Shown piece after piece: positions 11,026 through 20,177 of a DNA stretch of 64,000 bases; position 1 is the first letter of the stretch; every line of letters begins with the position of its first letter. The notes below the pieces were generated by a model that ran no database searches, had not been told where the DNA came from, and was given only the letters and a program-made list of their open reading frames with translations. The stretch lies in contig JAHXIQ010000002.1 in the NCBI GenBank assembly GCA_025655555.1, positions 310,001 to 374,000 on the forward strand, in the 5' to 3' direction. The DNA comes from Candidatus Thiodiazotropha sp. (ex Myrtea sp. 'scaly one' KF741663) (GTDB lineage: Bacteria > Pseudomonadota > Gammaproteobacteria > Chromatiales > Chromatiaceae). Made by a program: the position numbers and the translations under genes.

Positions 11026-11956
11026 TGGCCACCTCCCGGCTCTGCTTCAGCATGGGAAAATCGAGTTTCTCCCTGGCGTCGTAGTAGGCCTGAGCCACAG
11101 CGCGAGCCAGCGAGCGGACCCGCAGGATGTAGCGTTGCCGCTCGGTAACCGAGATGGCATGGCGGGCATCGAGCAGATTAAAGCTATGTGAGGCCTTCAG
11201 CACCTGCTCGTAGGCCGGTAACGGCAGGCCGGCCTCGATGAGGCGATTGGAATCTTTCTCACATTGATCAAAAAGAGTGAACAGGAAATCCACATCGGCA
11301 TGTTCGAAGTTGTAGGCAGATTGCTCCACTTCATTTTGATGAAACACATCCCCATAGGTCACGATGCCCTGCGGGCCCTCGGTCCAGACCAGGTCGAAGA
11401 TGCTCTCCACGTCCTGAAGATACATGGCAATACGTTCGATTCCGTAGGTGATCTCACCGGTCACGGGGCGGCAGTCGAGTCCGCCCACCTGCTGGAAATA
11501 GGTGAACTGGGTGACCTCCATGCCGTTGAGCCAGACTTCCCAGCCCAGTCCCCAGGCACCAAGGGTGGGAGATTCCCAGTTGTCCTCGACGAAGCGGATA
11601 TCATGAAGATTGAGATCCAGACCCAGTACTTCCAGAGAACCCAGATAGAGTTGCTGAATGTCCTTTGGAGAGGGTTTCATCACCACCTGATATTGATAAT
11701 AGTGCTGCAACCGGTTGGGATTTTCTCCATAACGGCCATCGGTGGGGCGGCGGGAGGGCTGCACATAGGCAGCATTCCAGGGCTCGGGTCCGATGGAACG
11801 CAGAAAGGTGGCAGTGTGGAAGGTGCCGGCACCCATCTCCATGTCATAGGGTTGCAGTATCAGACAACCCTGTTTGGCCCAGTAGTCCTGCAGCACGAAG
11901 AGCAGTTCCTGGAAAGTGGTCACGCCGTTTTTTTGTTTTGCAGAATCTCGACTCAC
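11018..11956 (-). CDS. glyQ: Glycine--tRNA ligase alpha subunit
   Basis: The alpha subunit forms glycyl-adenylate and charges tRNA-Gly with GlyS. The sequence [18 protein letters not shown], then [14 protein letters not shown] and [14 protein letters not shown], is the canonical alpha-subunit block. Length is 312 residues. The start is a GTG at 11956, since no ATG precedes the conserved region. It is the first gene of the leftward operon, and its promoter should lie in 11957-12146, facing the divergent PP-loop operon. Confidence 0.97.
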   Translation of the reverse strand: MSRDSAKQKNGVTTFQELLFVLQDYWAKQGCLILQPYDMEMGAGTFHTATFLRSIGPEPWNAAYVQPSRRPTDGRYGENPNRLQHYYQYQVVMKPSPKDIQQLYLGSLEVLGLDLNLHDIRFVEDNWESPTLGAWGLGWEVWLNGMEVTQFTYFQQVGGLDCRPVTGEITYGIERIAMYLQDVESIFDLVWTEGPQGIVTYGDVFHQNEVEQSAYNFEHADVDFLFTLFDQCEKDSNRLIEAGLPLPAYEQVLKASHSFNLLDARHAISVTERQRYILRVRSLARAVAQAYYDAREKLDFPMLKQSREVANG

Positions 11957-12146
11957 AACGAGTCTCCGGTAGTGTAGAGGAAAACCGCGTAAGTATAACG
12001 ATGCCGCCAGGGTAAGGCTAACCCGGGTTGGTGTTCAGGATAGGGATTCGTAGAGAAATAATGTGTCTTTATGAATGGCTCACGGGTGCCTGGCGGGATG
12101 TGTTGCCGTATAATCGCCGATCCACCTATCTATTCTTCATTTCTTT

Positions 12147-13190
12147 ATGACCAAACAACGCAAAGCGGCGGCACTGATCTCAGGGGGATTGGACTCTCTG
12201 TTGGCGGCCCGGGTGATGCAGGAGCAAGGCATCCACGTCGAGGGGATCAACTTTTACACCGGCTTCTGCGTCGAAGGCCACACCCATGCCATCCGCAAAA
12301 AAGACCGTCAGAAAGAGAAGCGAAACAATGCACTCTGGGTGGCGGAGCAACTGGGTATCAAGCTGCATATCGTGGATATCGTCGAGGATTACAAGCAGGT
12401 TGTGCTCAATCCGAAACATGGTTACGGGGCCAACCTGAACCCGTGTCTCGACTGTAAAATCTTTATGGTCAGCAAAGCACTGGAATGGATAAAGGCCAGG
12501 GACTTCGATTTCATCATCACCGGCGAGGTGATTGGTCAGCGACCCATGTCTCAACGAAAAGAGACCATGCCGGTGGTAGCCGATGAATCGGGTGCTGAGG
12601 ATCTGCTGTTAAGGCCCTTATGCGCACGCAATCTGCCGGAGACGCTGCCAGAGCGGGAAGGTTGGGTGGACCGGCAACAGTTACACGATTTTTCCGGCCG
12701 TAGCCGAAAGCCTCAGATGGCGCTGGCGGCCAAGTTCGGTTTTGAGGACTATGCCCAACCTGCCGGGGGCTGCTGTTTTCTCACCGATGCCCAATACTCG
12801 GTCAAGCTGGCTGACTTGTGGCGTGCCCGTGGTGACAAACAGTATGAGATGGATGACATCATGCTGCTGAAGGTCGGACGCCACCTGCGGCCCGCACCTC
12901 ACTTTAAATTGATCATCTCCAGGGAAGAGGGAGAAGGCAATTTTCTGCGTGGTTACCGACATCAGTATCCTCATCTGACGACTGTCAGCCATCCGGGTCC
13001 GCTGGCATTGATCGATGGTGATGTGAGTGCGGCCGATATCGAATTAGCAGCCAGGTTGGTGGCCCGTTACAGTCAGGGACGCAGTGAGGAAGAGGTGGTA
13101 CTCGCATTTACCAATATCGAGGGTCACCAGAAGGAGTTAAAGGTGAGACCCCTGCAACCCCATGAGATACCCAGGGAGTGGGTGATTTGA
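12147..13190 (+). CDS. PP-loop ATP pyrophosphatase, MnmA/ThiI-like
   Basis: The N-terminal SGGLDS motif (residues 12-17) is the PP-loop of ATP-dependent thiolases such as MnmA and ThiI. Cysteines stand at C41, at C100 and C103 in NPCLDCK, and as an adjacent pair C209-C210 in AGGCCFL; these could carry a persulfide or bind a metal. There is no MnmA methyltransferase-like region or THUMP domain, and the last 120 residues form another domain. It heads an operon with a TusA-like carrier and a CDF transporter. I infer a sulfur-transfer reaction on RNA or a cofactor; the substrate is unknown. Confidence 0.75.
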   Translation: MTKQRKAAALISGGLDSLLAARVMQEQGIHVEGINFYTGFCVEGHTHAIRKKDRQKEKRNNALWVAEQLGIKLHIVDIVEDYKQVVLNPKHGYGANLNPCLDCKIFMVSKALEWIKARDFDFIITGEVIGQRPMSQRKETMPVVADESGAEDLLLRPLCARNLPETLPEREGWVDRQQLHDFSGRSRKPQMALAAKFGFEDYAQPAGGCCFLTDAQYSVKLADLWRARGDKQYEMDDIMLLKVGRHLRPAPHFKLIISREEGEGNFLRGYRHQYPHLTTVSHPGPLALIDGDVSAADIELAARLVARYSQGRSEEEVVLAFTNIEGHQKELKVRPLQPHEIPREWVI

Positions 13191-13423
13191 AGCGAAAGAT
13201 TATCGACTGCCGCCGGTTGCTCTGTCCCATGCCGGTGATAAGGGTGCAGACAGCCGTGGAATCTCTGCCGGACGGCGCTCAAATTGAGGCGATCTGTACC
13301 GATCCCGGTGTGCTGACCGATATCCCTGCCTGGTCGAGGATCAACGGACATAAACTGATTGAAGCCCGGGAAGAGGATGGTGAATATATTGTGGTTGTCG
13401 AAGTCGACCATGGGATGCAGTAA
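13178..13423 (+). CDS. TusA-family sulfur carrier protein
   Basis: This 81-residue protein has the TusA core with CPMP at residues 16-19, where the cysteine carries a persulfide, plus a further cysteine at position 11. The pattern LLCPMPVIRVQ then LTDIPAW is typical. The GTG start at 13178 overlaps the end of the PP-loop gene by 13 bases; a TTG at 13187 is a second option. It most likely hands sulfur to or from the upstream PP-loop enzyme. TusA proteins of sulfur oxidisers can also feed cytoplasmic sulfite-forming pathways, but no such genes are seen here. Confidence 0.88.
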   Translation: MGDLKRKIIDCRRLLCPMPVIRVQTAVESLPDGAQIEAICTDPGVLTDIPAWSRINGHKLIEAREEDGEYIVVVEVDHGMQ

Positions 13424-14574
13424 TGAGCATACAAGCTGAAACCAGGGAAAATCGTTTTCGTATCAGTCGTCGATCGGCGCTGGTCGGTGCACTGGTCAAT
13501 ACGATTTTGGCCATTTCCAAAATTCTCTTCGGCTGGCTTGGCCAGTCACAGGCGCTGGTGGCGGACGGTATCCACTCGTTATCGGATTTGCTGACGGATG
13601 CCTTGGTCCTATTCGCCGCCCGACATGCCAAAGAGGCGCCAGATGAGGACCATCCCTACGGTCATGGTCGCTTCGAGACCGTAGGTACCCTCGTGCTGGG
13701 CGGCATATTGATTGCCGTCGGTTTCGGTATCGTATGGGATGCAGGCGAGAGATTGTTTGCGCCTGAGCAGTTGAAACTTCCTGCTTCATTCACGCTGTTT
13801 GTTGCCCTCTTCTCCATCATTGCCAACGAAGGTCTTTTCTTCTATACCCGGCATCTTGCCAATCTGATCAATTCGGATCTGCTGCGGGCCAACGCCTGGC
13901 ACCATCGCAGCGACTCGGTCTCATCCGTGGTGGTGCTGGTCGGTATCGGCGGCACCATGCTCGGTTTACCCTACCTGGACGCCATAGCGGCCGTATTGGT
14001 CGGGGTGATGGTGGCGCAGATCGGATGGAATCTGGGCTGGGGCGCCCTACAGGAGCTGGCGGATGCCGGTCTCGAAGAGCAACACCTGAAGCAGATTCGG
14101 CAATACATCAGCAGTGTTTCCGGCGTTAACAGCGTGCATATGCTGAGGACCCGCAAATTGGGTGGCCATGCGATGGCCGACGTTCACGTACAGGTCGATC
14201 CCTGGTTGAGTGTTTCGGAGGGTCATCGTATTGCAGAGGTGGTGCAGTACGGTTTGATCGATCAGGTGGATGTATTGGAAGACGTTACGGTACATATCGA
14301 TCCGGAAGATGACGAGGCGGGACCTTCCTGTTCCGAGCTGCCGTTGAGGGATGAGGCGGAATCCCTGCTGGAATCACATTGGTCACAACTCGCCTGCTAT
14401 TCAAAGCGTCATCGAATGGTGCTGCACTATCTCTCTGGCAGGATCGATGTGGATCTCTTTTTGCCCATCTCATGCTATGCATCTGGTGAGGGTGCTGATG
14501 AGGTGAAGCGAGAATTTCAGCAGGCCCTGGAGGGATCGGAGGTCTTTCGCCATGTCCGTATTTGGTTTGGATAG
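13423..14574 (+). CDS. Cation diffusion facilitator (CDF) family metal transporter
   Basis: This inner-membrane protein of 383 residues exports divalent metals by proton exchange. Metal-site motifs typical of the family are GIHSLSD (residues 49-55) and HHRSD (161-165), with DEDHPYGHGR (74-83) in the loop. A cytoplasmic CDF domain follows the membrane part, and about 90 extra C-terminal residues follow that. The ATG overlaps the TusA-like stop by one base, so all three genes are one operon. The metal (Zn, Fe, Mn or Cd) cannot be told from these motifs. The stop codon overlaps the first NtrC-like site. Confidence 0.9.
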   Translation: MSIQAETRENRFRISRRSALVGALVNTILAISKILFGWLGQSQALVADGIHSLSDLLTDALVLFAARHAKEAPDEDHPYGHGRFETVGTLVLGGILIAVGFGIVWDAGERLFAPEQLKLPASFTLFVALFSIIANEGLFFYTRHLANLINSDLLRANAWHHRSDSVSSVVVLVGIGGTMLGLPYLDAIAAVLVGVMVAQIGWNLGWGALQELADAGLEEQHLKQIRQYISSVSGVNSVHMLRTRKLGGHAMADVHVQVDPWLSVSEGHRIAEVVQYGLIDQVDVLEDVTVHIDPEDDEAGPSCSELPLRDEAESLLESHWSQLACYSKRHRMVLHYLSGRIDVDLFLPISCYASGEGADEVKREFQQALEGSEVFRHVRIWFG

Positions 14575-14588
14575 CACCATTACAGTGC
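14574..14588. promoter_or_regulatory. NtrC-binding site 1 upstream of glnA
   Basis: GCACCATTACAGTGC keeps both arms (GCAC/GTGC) with the 7-base spacing of the NtrC consensus GCACCNNNNNGGTGC. It lies about 230 bases upstream of a -24/-12 promoter, a usual enhancer distance. Confidence 0.72.
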
Positions 14589-14605
14589 GCCAATATAGTG
14601 TTAGC

Positions 14606-14620
14606 GCACCATTGTAGTGC
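14606..14620. promoter_or_regulatory. NtrC-binding site 2 upstream of glnA
   Basis: GCACCATTGTAGTGC is a second NtrC-like palindrome 32 bases after the first, three helical turns away. That places both dimers on one face of the DNA, as in known glnA enhancers. A weaker similar stretch (GCGCCAATATAGTGT) lies between them. Confidence 0.75.
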
Positions 14621-14804
14621 GATGGCGAGTCTTTACTGGCTCGCTCGATCATTTAAAGAAGATATCAGCTGATTCTCGTGAATATCTTTTGAAAGGAGAT
14701 TTGTCGGCGATCTATTTCTAAGTGGCTAATTTGAAATGGGTTTATCTTGTGCACAAAATATTGAAAAAGTGGCCTCTATTTCCCGCACGAGAACGGCAGT
14801 TGTG

Positions 14805-14820
14805 TGGCATGAATCATGCA
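14805..14820 (+). promoter_or_regulatory. Sigma-54 promoter of glnA
   Basis: TGGCATGAATCATGCA has the invariant GG and GC dinucleotides spaced by 10 bases and fits TGGCAC-N5-TTGCA with few differences. It lies 106 bases before the glnA ATG and downstream of two NtrC-like sites. The rest of the 352-base gap (14575-14926) shows no convincing gene; a 60-codon frame there lacks a ribosome site. Confidence 0.72.
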
Positions 14821-14926
14821 GATATGCGTTTTCCAAAGCGTCTGGTATCGTTTTCCGGCCGCCAAAGCTATGATGTGGCTGATTTTTTACTCAGCATCGA
14901 ATAACCCATAAATTCTGGAGACGAAG

Positions 14927-16333
14927 ATGGCCTTGAAAGCCCTGAAGATGATCAAAGACAATGACGTGAAGTTTGTCGATCTGCGTTTTACCGATACTCG
15001 CGGTAAAGAACAGCATGTGACGCTGCCAACGGGCGAAGTCAACGAAGAGATGTTCACTGACGGTAAGATGTTTGACGGCTCATCCATTGCTGGATGGAAA
15101 GGCATCAACGAATCGGACATGATCCTGATGCCTGAAGATTCGACGGCCGTCATGGATCCCTTCGCGGATGAGAACACCATGAACATCCGTTGTGACATTC
15201 TTGAGCCATCTACCATGCAGGGTTATGAGCGCGATCCCCGCTCCGTTGCCAAGCGTGCCGAGGCCTACCTGGCATCCACCGGCATCGCTGATGCTGCCTT
15301 CTTCGGTCCCGAGCCTGAATTCTTCGTGCTTGATGATGTACGCTGGAGCGTCGACATGAGCGGCTCCATGGTCAAGATCGACTCCGAAGAGGCCGAGTGG
15401 AACTCCGAGCGTGTCTATGAAGACGGCAACATCGGTCATCGTCCTGGCGTCAAGGGCGGTTACTTCCCGGTTCCCCCGGTCGATTCTCTGCACGATCTGC
15501 GTGGTGCCATGTGTCTGGCCATGGAAGAGATGGGCGTACCCGTCGAGGTTCACCATCACGAGGTGGCCACTGCCGGTCAGTGTGAAATCGGTACCCGTTT
15601 CAGCACCCTGGTAGAGCGCGCCGACTGGGTCCAGATCCAGAAATACTGCACCTGGAACGTGGCCCATGCCTATGGCAAGACCGCGACCTTCATGCCCAAG
15701 CCCATCGTTGGCGATAACGGTTCCGGTATGCATGTGCATATGTCCCTGGCCAAGGGTGGAGATAACATCTTCGCAGGCGATCAGTACGGCGGCCTTTCCG
15801 ATACCGCCCTCTACTATATTGGCGGTGTCATCAAACACGCCCGTGCACTGAATGCTTTTACCAATGCGTCTACCAACTCTTACAAGCGCCTGGTCCCAGG
15901 CTTCGAAGCCCCGGTCATGCTGGCTTACTCCGCGCGTAACCGTTCCGCTTCGATCCGTATACCATGGGTTTCCAGCCCGAAAGGCCGTCGTGTCGAGGTA
16001 CGTTTCCCCGATCCTACCGCCAATCCTTATCTGGCCTTCGCCGCCATGATGATGGCCGGTCTCGACGGTATTCAGAACAAAATCCATCCGGGCGACGCCA
16101 TGGATAAGGACCTTTATGACCTGCCGGCTGAAGAAGCGCTCAGTATCCCCACCGTATGCCACAGCCTGGATATGGCATTGGAAGCCCTGTCTGAGGACCG
16201 CGCATTCCTGACAGCAGGCGGCGTCTTCACCGATGACCTGATCGATGGTTATATCGAACTGAAGATGGAAGAGGTGACCACCATGCGTATGACCACGCAT
16301 CCGGTGGAATTCGACATGTACTACAGCCTATAA
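14927..16333 (+). CDS. glnA: Glutamine synthetase, type I
   Basis: GlnA makes glutamine from glutamate, ammonia and ATP and works as a dodecamer. The ATP and metal blocks [20 protein letters not shown] and [20 protein letters not shown] are intact. Tyr397 in MDKDLYDLP lies at exactly the adenylylation position of the E. coli enzyme, so control by GlnE is expected. Length is 468 residues. Upstream NtrC-like sites and a -24/-12 promoter indicate nitrogen control, and a strong terminator follows the stop. Confidence 0.98.
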   Translation: MALKALKMIKDNDVKFVDLRFTDTRGKEQHVTLPTGEVNEEMFTDGKMFDGSSIAGWKGINESDMILMPEDSTAVMDPFADENTMNIRCDILEPSTMQGYERDPRSVAKRAEAYLASTGIADAAFFGPEPEFFVLDDVRWSVDMSGSMVKIDSEEAEWNSERVYEDGNIGHRPGVKGGYFPVPPVDSLHDLRGAMCLAMEEMGVPVEVHHHEVATAGQCEIGTRFSTLVERADWVQIQKYCTWNVAHAYGKTATFMPKPIVGDNGSGMHVHMSLAKGGDNIFAGDQYGGLSDTALYYIGGVIKHARALNAFTNASTNSYKRLVPGFEAPVMLAYSARNRSASIRIPWVSSPKGRRVEVRFPDPTANPYLAFAAMMMAGLDGIQNKIHPGDAMDKDLYDLPAEEALSIPTVCHSLDMALEALSEDRAFLTAGGVFTDDLIDGYIELKMEEVTTMRMTTHPVEFDMYYSL

Positions 16334-16364
16334 GCATCAGCAGTATCTGTTGAAGTGACGAAAG

Positions 16365-16399
16365 CGCGCACTCCTGTTATGGGAGGGCGCGTTTTTTTT
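16365..16399 (+). terminator. Rho-independent terminator after glnA
   Basis: CGCGCACTCC pairs with GGAGGGCGCG around a short loop, with a small bulge, and is followed by eight Ts. It separates glnA from the DUF4124 gene. Confidence 0.85.
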
Positions 16400-16449
16400 G
16401 CGAACTGAATCGCTTGTTCAATGCTTATACCTTGGTCTATGCTAGTGCC

Positions 16450-16962
16450 ATGCGTAGCGTAGTACTTATTCTGATCTTATTGGTTTCTTGTCCGCTGCTG
16501 GCCAAGGATGTTTATAAATGGACAACGGAGACCGGCGAGGTTGTCTATTCAGACACCTATCGGCCTGGTGCAGAGCGTATTCGTGTCAGCGGTAGCAAAT
16601 CTTCGCCTTCAACAATCTCTGAAGACGCTGCTGATCAAACAACAGCCGCCGTCGATGGTGAAACCTATCAGTCTTTCGAGGTCGTTCAGCCGGAAAATGA
16701 CGAGACCATTCGTAGTAATGAAGGAACGGTCACAGTTGGGCTCACCCTATCCCCTGCCTTGGCGGCTAACCACGCGATTCACGTCTTTGTCGACGGCACC
16801 CGATTGGAAGGCGAAATGAAGTCAACCCAGTTCAGTCTCAATGGCCTGAACAGGGGAACACATTCACTCAATGCTAAAGTTGTGGACAACGAAGGGAATG
16901 AGCTGGTTGCCACACCCTCTGTTAATTTCCATCTCCGTAAAAACTCAGTCATCAAACCCTAA
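16450..16962 (+). CDS. DUF4124 domain-containing exported protein
   Basis: The ATG at 16450 is followed by a signal peptide (MRSVVLILILLVSCPLLA) and the DUF4124 motif DVYKWTTETGEVVYSD. The rest, up to residue 170, looks like a beta-sandwich domain (EGTVTVGLTLSPAL, HVFVDGTRLEG). The frame is open back to a TTG at 16414, but that would precede the signal peptide. Genes of this family are often found between glnA and ntrB in gammaproteobacteria. The function is unknown; the protein is probably periplasmic. Confidence 0.82.
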   Translation: MRSVVLILILLVSCPLLAKDVYKWTTETGEVVYSDTYRPGAERIRVSGSKSSPSTISEDAADQTTAAVDGETYQSFEVVQPENDETIRSNEGTVTVGLTLSPALAANHAIHVFVDGTRLEGEMKSTQFSLNGLNRGTHSLNAKVVDNEGNELVATPSVNFHLRKNSVIKP

Positions 16963-16972
16963 AAGCCCGCCA

Positions 16973-16989
16973 TGCACTATAATGGTGCA
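16973..16989. promoter_or_regulatory. NtrC-binding site upstream of ntrB
   Basis: TGCACTATAATGGTGCA is a near-perfect palindrome matching the NtrC consensus TGCACYNNNNTGGTGCA. It starts 10 bases after the DUF4124 stop and lies about 165 bases before ntrB. No clear -24/-12 promoter follows, so NtrC may repress or tune a sigma-70 promoter here, as at E. coli glnL. Confidence 0.78.
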
Positions 16990-17154
16990 ATTGATTGCCA
17001 GCCGCTCAGCTGACATCTTTCTCAATTTGTTTTACTCAATCGTGGTGATCCGTTAAACGGCTGTTTTGTCATGGCGTTGTGAAACGATTCTGAGATCGAC
17101 CGGTAATCCTCACAGACTGAGTCCGTTGGATCGTTTATTGCTTAAGGACACACC

Positions 17155-18231
17155 ATGGCGCCGGAACATGAACAAGTGATTCTAGAGAAACAGGTACTGG
17201 ACAACCTGAGCACAGCGATACTGCTTTTTGATTGTGACTTTAGACTGCGCTATATCAATTCCGCTGCTGAAATGCTCTTTGCTGTAAGCGCGAGGAAAGC
17301 GATGGGCACGCCTGCCACCGACCTGATCCACTGTCCAGGTAGTGTATTGGAAAGCAATCTTGCCCGTTCACTGGGTACCGGTCAGCCATTCACCGAACGT
17401 GAACATCAGCTGACTCTGCCGGATGGCAGAGAAATCACCATTGATTGCACGGTGATCCCTCAGCGACGCGGCCATCGGGTTGAAGAGCTTCTGGTCGAGA
17501 TTCAACAGGTTGACCGGCAGCTGCGTATTACGCGGGAAGAGGAGATCCTTTCGCGCAATGAGGCAACCCGGGCTTTGGTTCGGGGTCTCGCCCACGAAAT
17601 CAAAAACCCGTTGGGTGGATTGCGTGGTGCAGCACAGCTACTCGAGAGGGAGCTGCCTGACGAATCGCTGGTTGAATATACGCAGATTATCATTGAAGAG
17701 GCTGATCGGTTGCAGAACCTGGTAAACAACATGCTGGGGCCGAATCGGCTGCCTGAGTTGAAGCCGGTGAATATTCACCAGGTGTTGGAGCGGGTCTGCG
17801 GCTTGGTGAATGCCGAGGCAGGCCAAAGCCTGACTATCAATAAAGACTACGATCCCAGTATTCCTCCCTTAACCGGTGACCAGGATCAATTGATTCAATC
17901 CTTTCTCAACATAGTGAGAAATGGCGTTAGAGCCATGGGCACAAAGGGCATAATGGGAATAACCAGTCGTATTCTGCGCCAGTTCACTATCGGGAATATA
18001 CGGCACAGGCTGGTTATCTCTGTGGAGGTTGAAGACAACGGTCCCGGTATCCCGGAAGAGCTACAGGGGCGGATCTTCTTCCCAATGGTATCGGGGGCTG
18101 GTGGCATGGGCCTCGGATTGTCAATTGCCCAGACCCTGATTAATCGCCACCAGGGTTTGATCGAATTCACCAGCAAACCGGGACATACGGTTTTTAGAGT
18201 ATTACTACCTTTGGAGCAAATCGATGGATAG
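17155..18231 (+). CDS. glnL: Nitrogen regulation sensor histidine kinase NtrB
   Basis: NtrB phosphorylates NtrC when nitrogen is short and dephosphorylates it when PII is bound. A PAS domain (residues about 12-120) precedes the H-box GLAHEIKNPLGGLRGAAQLL with His147, then the N, G1 and G2 boxes (VEDNGPGIPEE, GMGLGLSIAQ). There are no membrane segments, so the kinase is cytoplasmic. Length is 358 residues. An AAGGA ribosome site precedes the ATG. It overlaps ntrC by 8 bases. Confidence 0.96.
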   Translation: MAPEHEQVILEKQVLDNLSTAILLFDCDFRLRYINSAAEMLFAVSARKAMGTPATDLIHCPGSVLESNLARSLGTGQPFTEREHQLTLPDGREITIDCTVIPQRRGHRVEELLVEIQQVDRQLRITREEEILSRNEATRALVRGLAHEIKNPLGGLRGAAQLLERELPDESLVEYTQIIIEEADRLQNLVNNMLGPNRLPELKPVNIHQVLERVCGLVNAEAGQSLTINKDYDPSIPPLTGDQDQLIQSFLNIVRNGVRAMGTKGIMGITSRILRQFTIGNIRHRLVISVEVEDNGPGIPEELQGRIFFPMVSGAGGMGLGLSIAQTLINRHQGLIEFTSKPGHTVFRVLLPLEQIDG

Positions 18232-19633
18232 AGCATGCAGGGTCTGGGTGATTGATGATGATCGCTCGATTCGCTGGGTAATGGAAAAAACCCTGCAAAA
18301 AGCGGAGATGGATGTGTCCTGCTTCGAAAGTGCAGACAAGGTACTGGCTTCACTGGAAGGGGATCAACCCGATGTGGTGGTCTCCGACATTCGCATGCCG
18401 GGTATGGACGGACTTGAACTGCTGGAAATTCTGCATGCCCGCTATCCCGGGCTGCCGGTGATTATCATGACCGCGCACTCAGATCTTGATAGTGCGGTCT
18501 CGGCCTATCATGGTGGCGCCTTCGAATATCTGCCCAAGCCTTTCGATGTAGATGAAGCGGTACAGCAGATACGCCGCGCCTGTCGGCAACAATTATCGGT
18601 GGAAGAGAAGCCTGCCTCGGATAATAGCCAGGGTGTGAAGGAGATTATCGGGGAAGCGCCAGCGATGCAGGAAGTGTTTCGTGCTATTGGGCGGTTGGCA
18701 AGGTCCAATATCACCGTATTGATCAATGGCGAATCGGGCACCGGCAAAGAATTGGTGGCCCAGGCACTCCATCGTCACAGTACCCGAGCGTCAGCACCAT
18801 TTATCGCGTTGAACATGGCGGCGATTCCGAGGGACTTGATGGAATCGGAACTGTTTGGCCATGAAAGAGGCGCCTTCACCGGGGCGCAGACCCGCCGCGA
18901 AGGCCGTTTCGAACAAGCGGACAGTGGCACACTCTTTTTAGATGAGATTGGTGACATGCCGTCTGAACTACAGACAAGATTGTTGCGTGTGCTGGCTGAT
19001 GGTGAGTTTTACCGGGTTGGTGGGCATGAACCGGTGAAGGTCGATGTGCGAATCATTGCGGCAACCCATCAGAATCTGGAAAGCCGGGTTGATGACGGCT
19101 CTTTTCGTGAAGACCTGTTTCATCGGCTTAACGTTATTCGCATCCACTTGCCAGCACTGCGGGAAAGAAAAGAGGATATCCCGCTCCTGATGAAGCACTT
19201 CCTGGATGCCGCCGCCAGTGAACTGGATGTGGAAGCGAAATTATTGCTGCCTGAAACAGAGTCCTTTCTCAGTCAGTTGGCGTGGAAAGGTAATGTTCGT
19301 CAATTGGAGAATACGGCGCGTTGGCTAACCGTCATGGCATCAGGGCAGGAGATTCATATCGACGACCTGCCAGCAGAACTCAAGGATAGCGATGCCCCCT
19401 CGGTCTTCTACGACGATTGGCGCCAACTGCTTCGCGCATGGGCAAGAAAAAAGCTGCAAGACGGTTGTGAGGGATTGCTCAATGAAGCTGAACCTGATTT
19501 TGAGACAGTAATGATTGAGACGGCTTTGGAGCACACGGCAGGCCGTCGACAGGATGCTGCCCGGCTACTGGGTTGGGGGCGTAACACCCTGACCAGGAAG
19601 ATCAAAGACCTGAAACTGGATGTTGATGGTTGA
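18224..19633 (+). CDS. glnG: Nitrogen regulation response regulator NtrC
   Basis: NtrC is the sigma-54 activator of nitrogen genes. The receiver domain has the phospho-acceptor Asp55 in VVSDIRMPGMDG. The AAA+ domain has Walker A GESGTGKE and the sigma-54 contact loop GAFTGA. A Fis-type helix-turn-helix ends the protein (RQDAARLLGWGRNTLTRKIKDL). Length is 469 residues, as in E. coli. It is translationally coupled to ntrB and should act on the NtrC-like palindromes at 14574, 14606 and 16973. Confidence 0.97.
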   Translation: MDRACRVWVIDDDRSIRWVMEKTLQKAEMDVSCFESADKVLASLEGDQPDVVVSDIRMPGMDGLELLEILHARYPGLPVIIMTAHSDLDSAVSAYHGGAFEYLPKPFDVDEAVQQIRRACRQQLSVEEKPASDNSQGVKEIIGEAPAMQEVFRAIGRLARSNITVLINGESGTGKELVAQALHRHSTRASAPFIALNMAAIPRDLMESELFGHERGAFTGAQTRREGRFEQADSGTLFLDEIGDMPSELQTRLLRVLADGEFYRVGGHEPVKVDVRIIAATHQNLESRVDDGSFREDLFHRLNVIRIHLPALRERKEDIPLLMKHFLDAAASELDVEAKLLLPETESFLSQLAWKGNVRQLENTARWLTVMASGQEIHIDDLPAELKDSDAPSVFYDDWRQLLRAWARKKLQDGCEGLLNEAEPDFETVMIETALEHTAGRRQDAARLLGWGRNTLTRKIKDLKLDVDG

Positions 19634-19746
19634 GGTCTTGATATCGGAAAAGCATGAAAAGGGCAGGGAAAAGAGAGTTGCCTGAGGATCAGAGCGGGTT
19701 ATGATGCACCCCGTTCAATTGCGAGCTTAATCACAGGAACTGCCAC

Positions 19747-20139
19747 ATGGACTCCACCACTATCGACCTGCCGGGTAGCGAGATTGAATCGATAACCTTA
19801 GACGCGGGTGTTCTTAACATTCGTTTCTCCCGCGCCTATCTCATCAAGACAATGAGTGGTTCAGAAGAGAGAACCCGATGGTGGCAGGCCGGGTCGCTGG
19901 TATTCGAAGGGGCAGAATTGTCGGGGGATCCACCTGAGTGTCCCTGTATCTGTGACGGCGGTGACGTGGGTGAAAACGTCTACACCTATCGTGACATGAT
20001 ACCGGTACCACTCGAGAGTCAGGGTCATGCACACTGCAAACTCAAAATAGAAGGCCAGGATGTGTCCATTGAAGCACAAGCGAATGGCGTAAAACTGCTG
20101 ATGGATGACCGACCACACTACATCGAACATATTCGATAG
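19747..20139 (+). CDS. Conserved hypothetical protein, 130 aa
   Basis: I do not recognise this protein. It starts at an ATG with an AGGAACTG ribosome site, has no signal peptide and looks like a small all-beta fold. It has a cluster of three cysteines in PPECPCICDGGDVGEN (residues about 61-76), which might bind a metal or form a disulfide, and the phrase TRWWQAGSLVFEGAEL before it. It lies alone between ntrC and nfi. Codon use is like its neighbours, which supports a real gene. Confidence 0.68.
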   Translation: MDSTTIDLPGSEIESITLDAGVLNIRFSRAYLIKTMSGSEERTRWWQAGSLVFEGAELSGDPPECPCICDGGDVGENVYTYRDMIPVPLESQGHAHCKLKIEGQDVSIEAQANGVKLLMDDRPHYIEHIR

Positions 20140-20177
20140 GTTCTGTGACTGGCCCCGCCATCATACTTCTTTCCCTC

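Noticed and set aside
11264-11977. 237-codon frame antisense to glyQ
   Set aside because: It follows the codon structure of glyQ on the other strand, with no ribosome site or recognisable motif.
14722-14904. 60-codon frame in the glnA upstream region
   Set aside because: It lacks a good ribosome site, covers the sigma-54 promoter and shows no family pattern, so I treat it as a chance frame.
15080-16300. 406-codon frame antisense to glnA
   Set aside because: It is the mirror of strongly coding, GC-rich glnA codons and has no independent start signal or recognisable domain.
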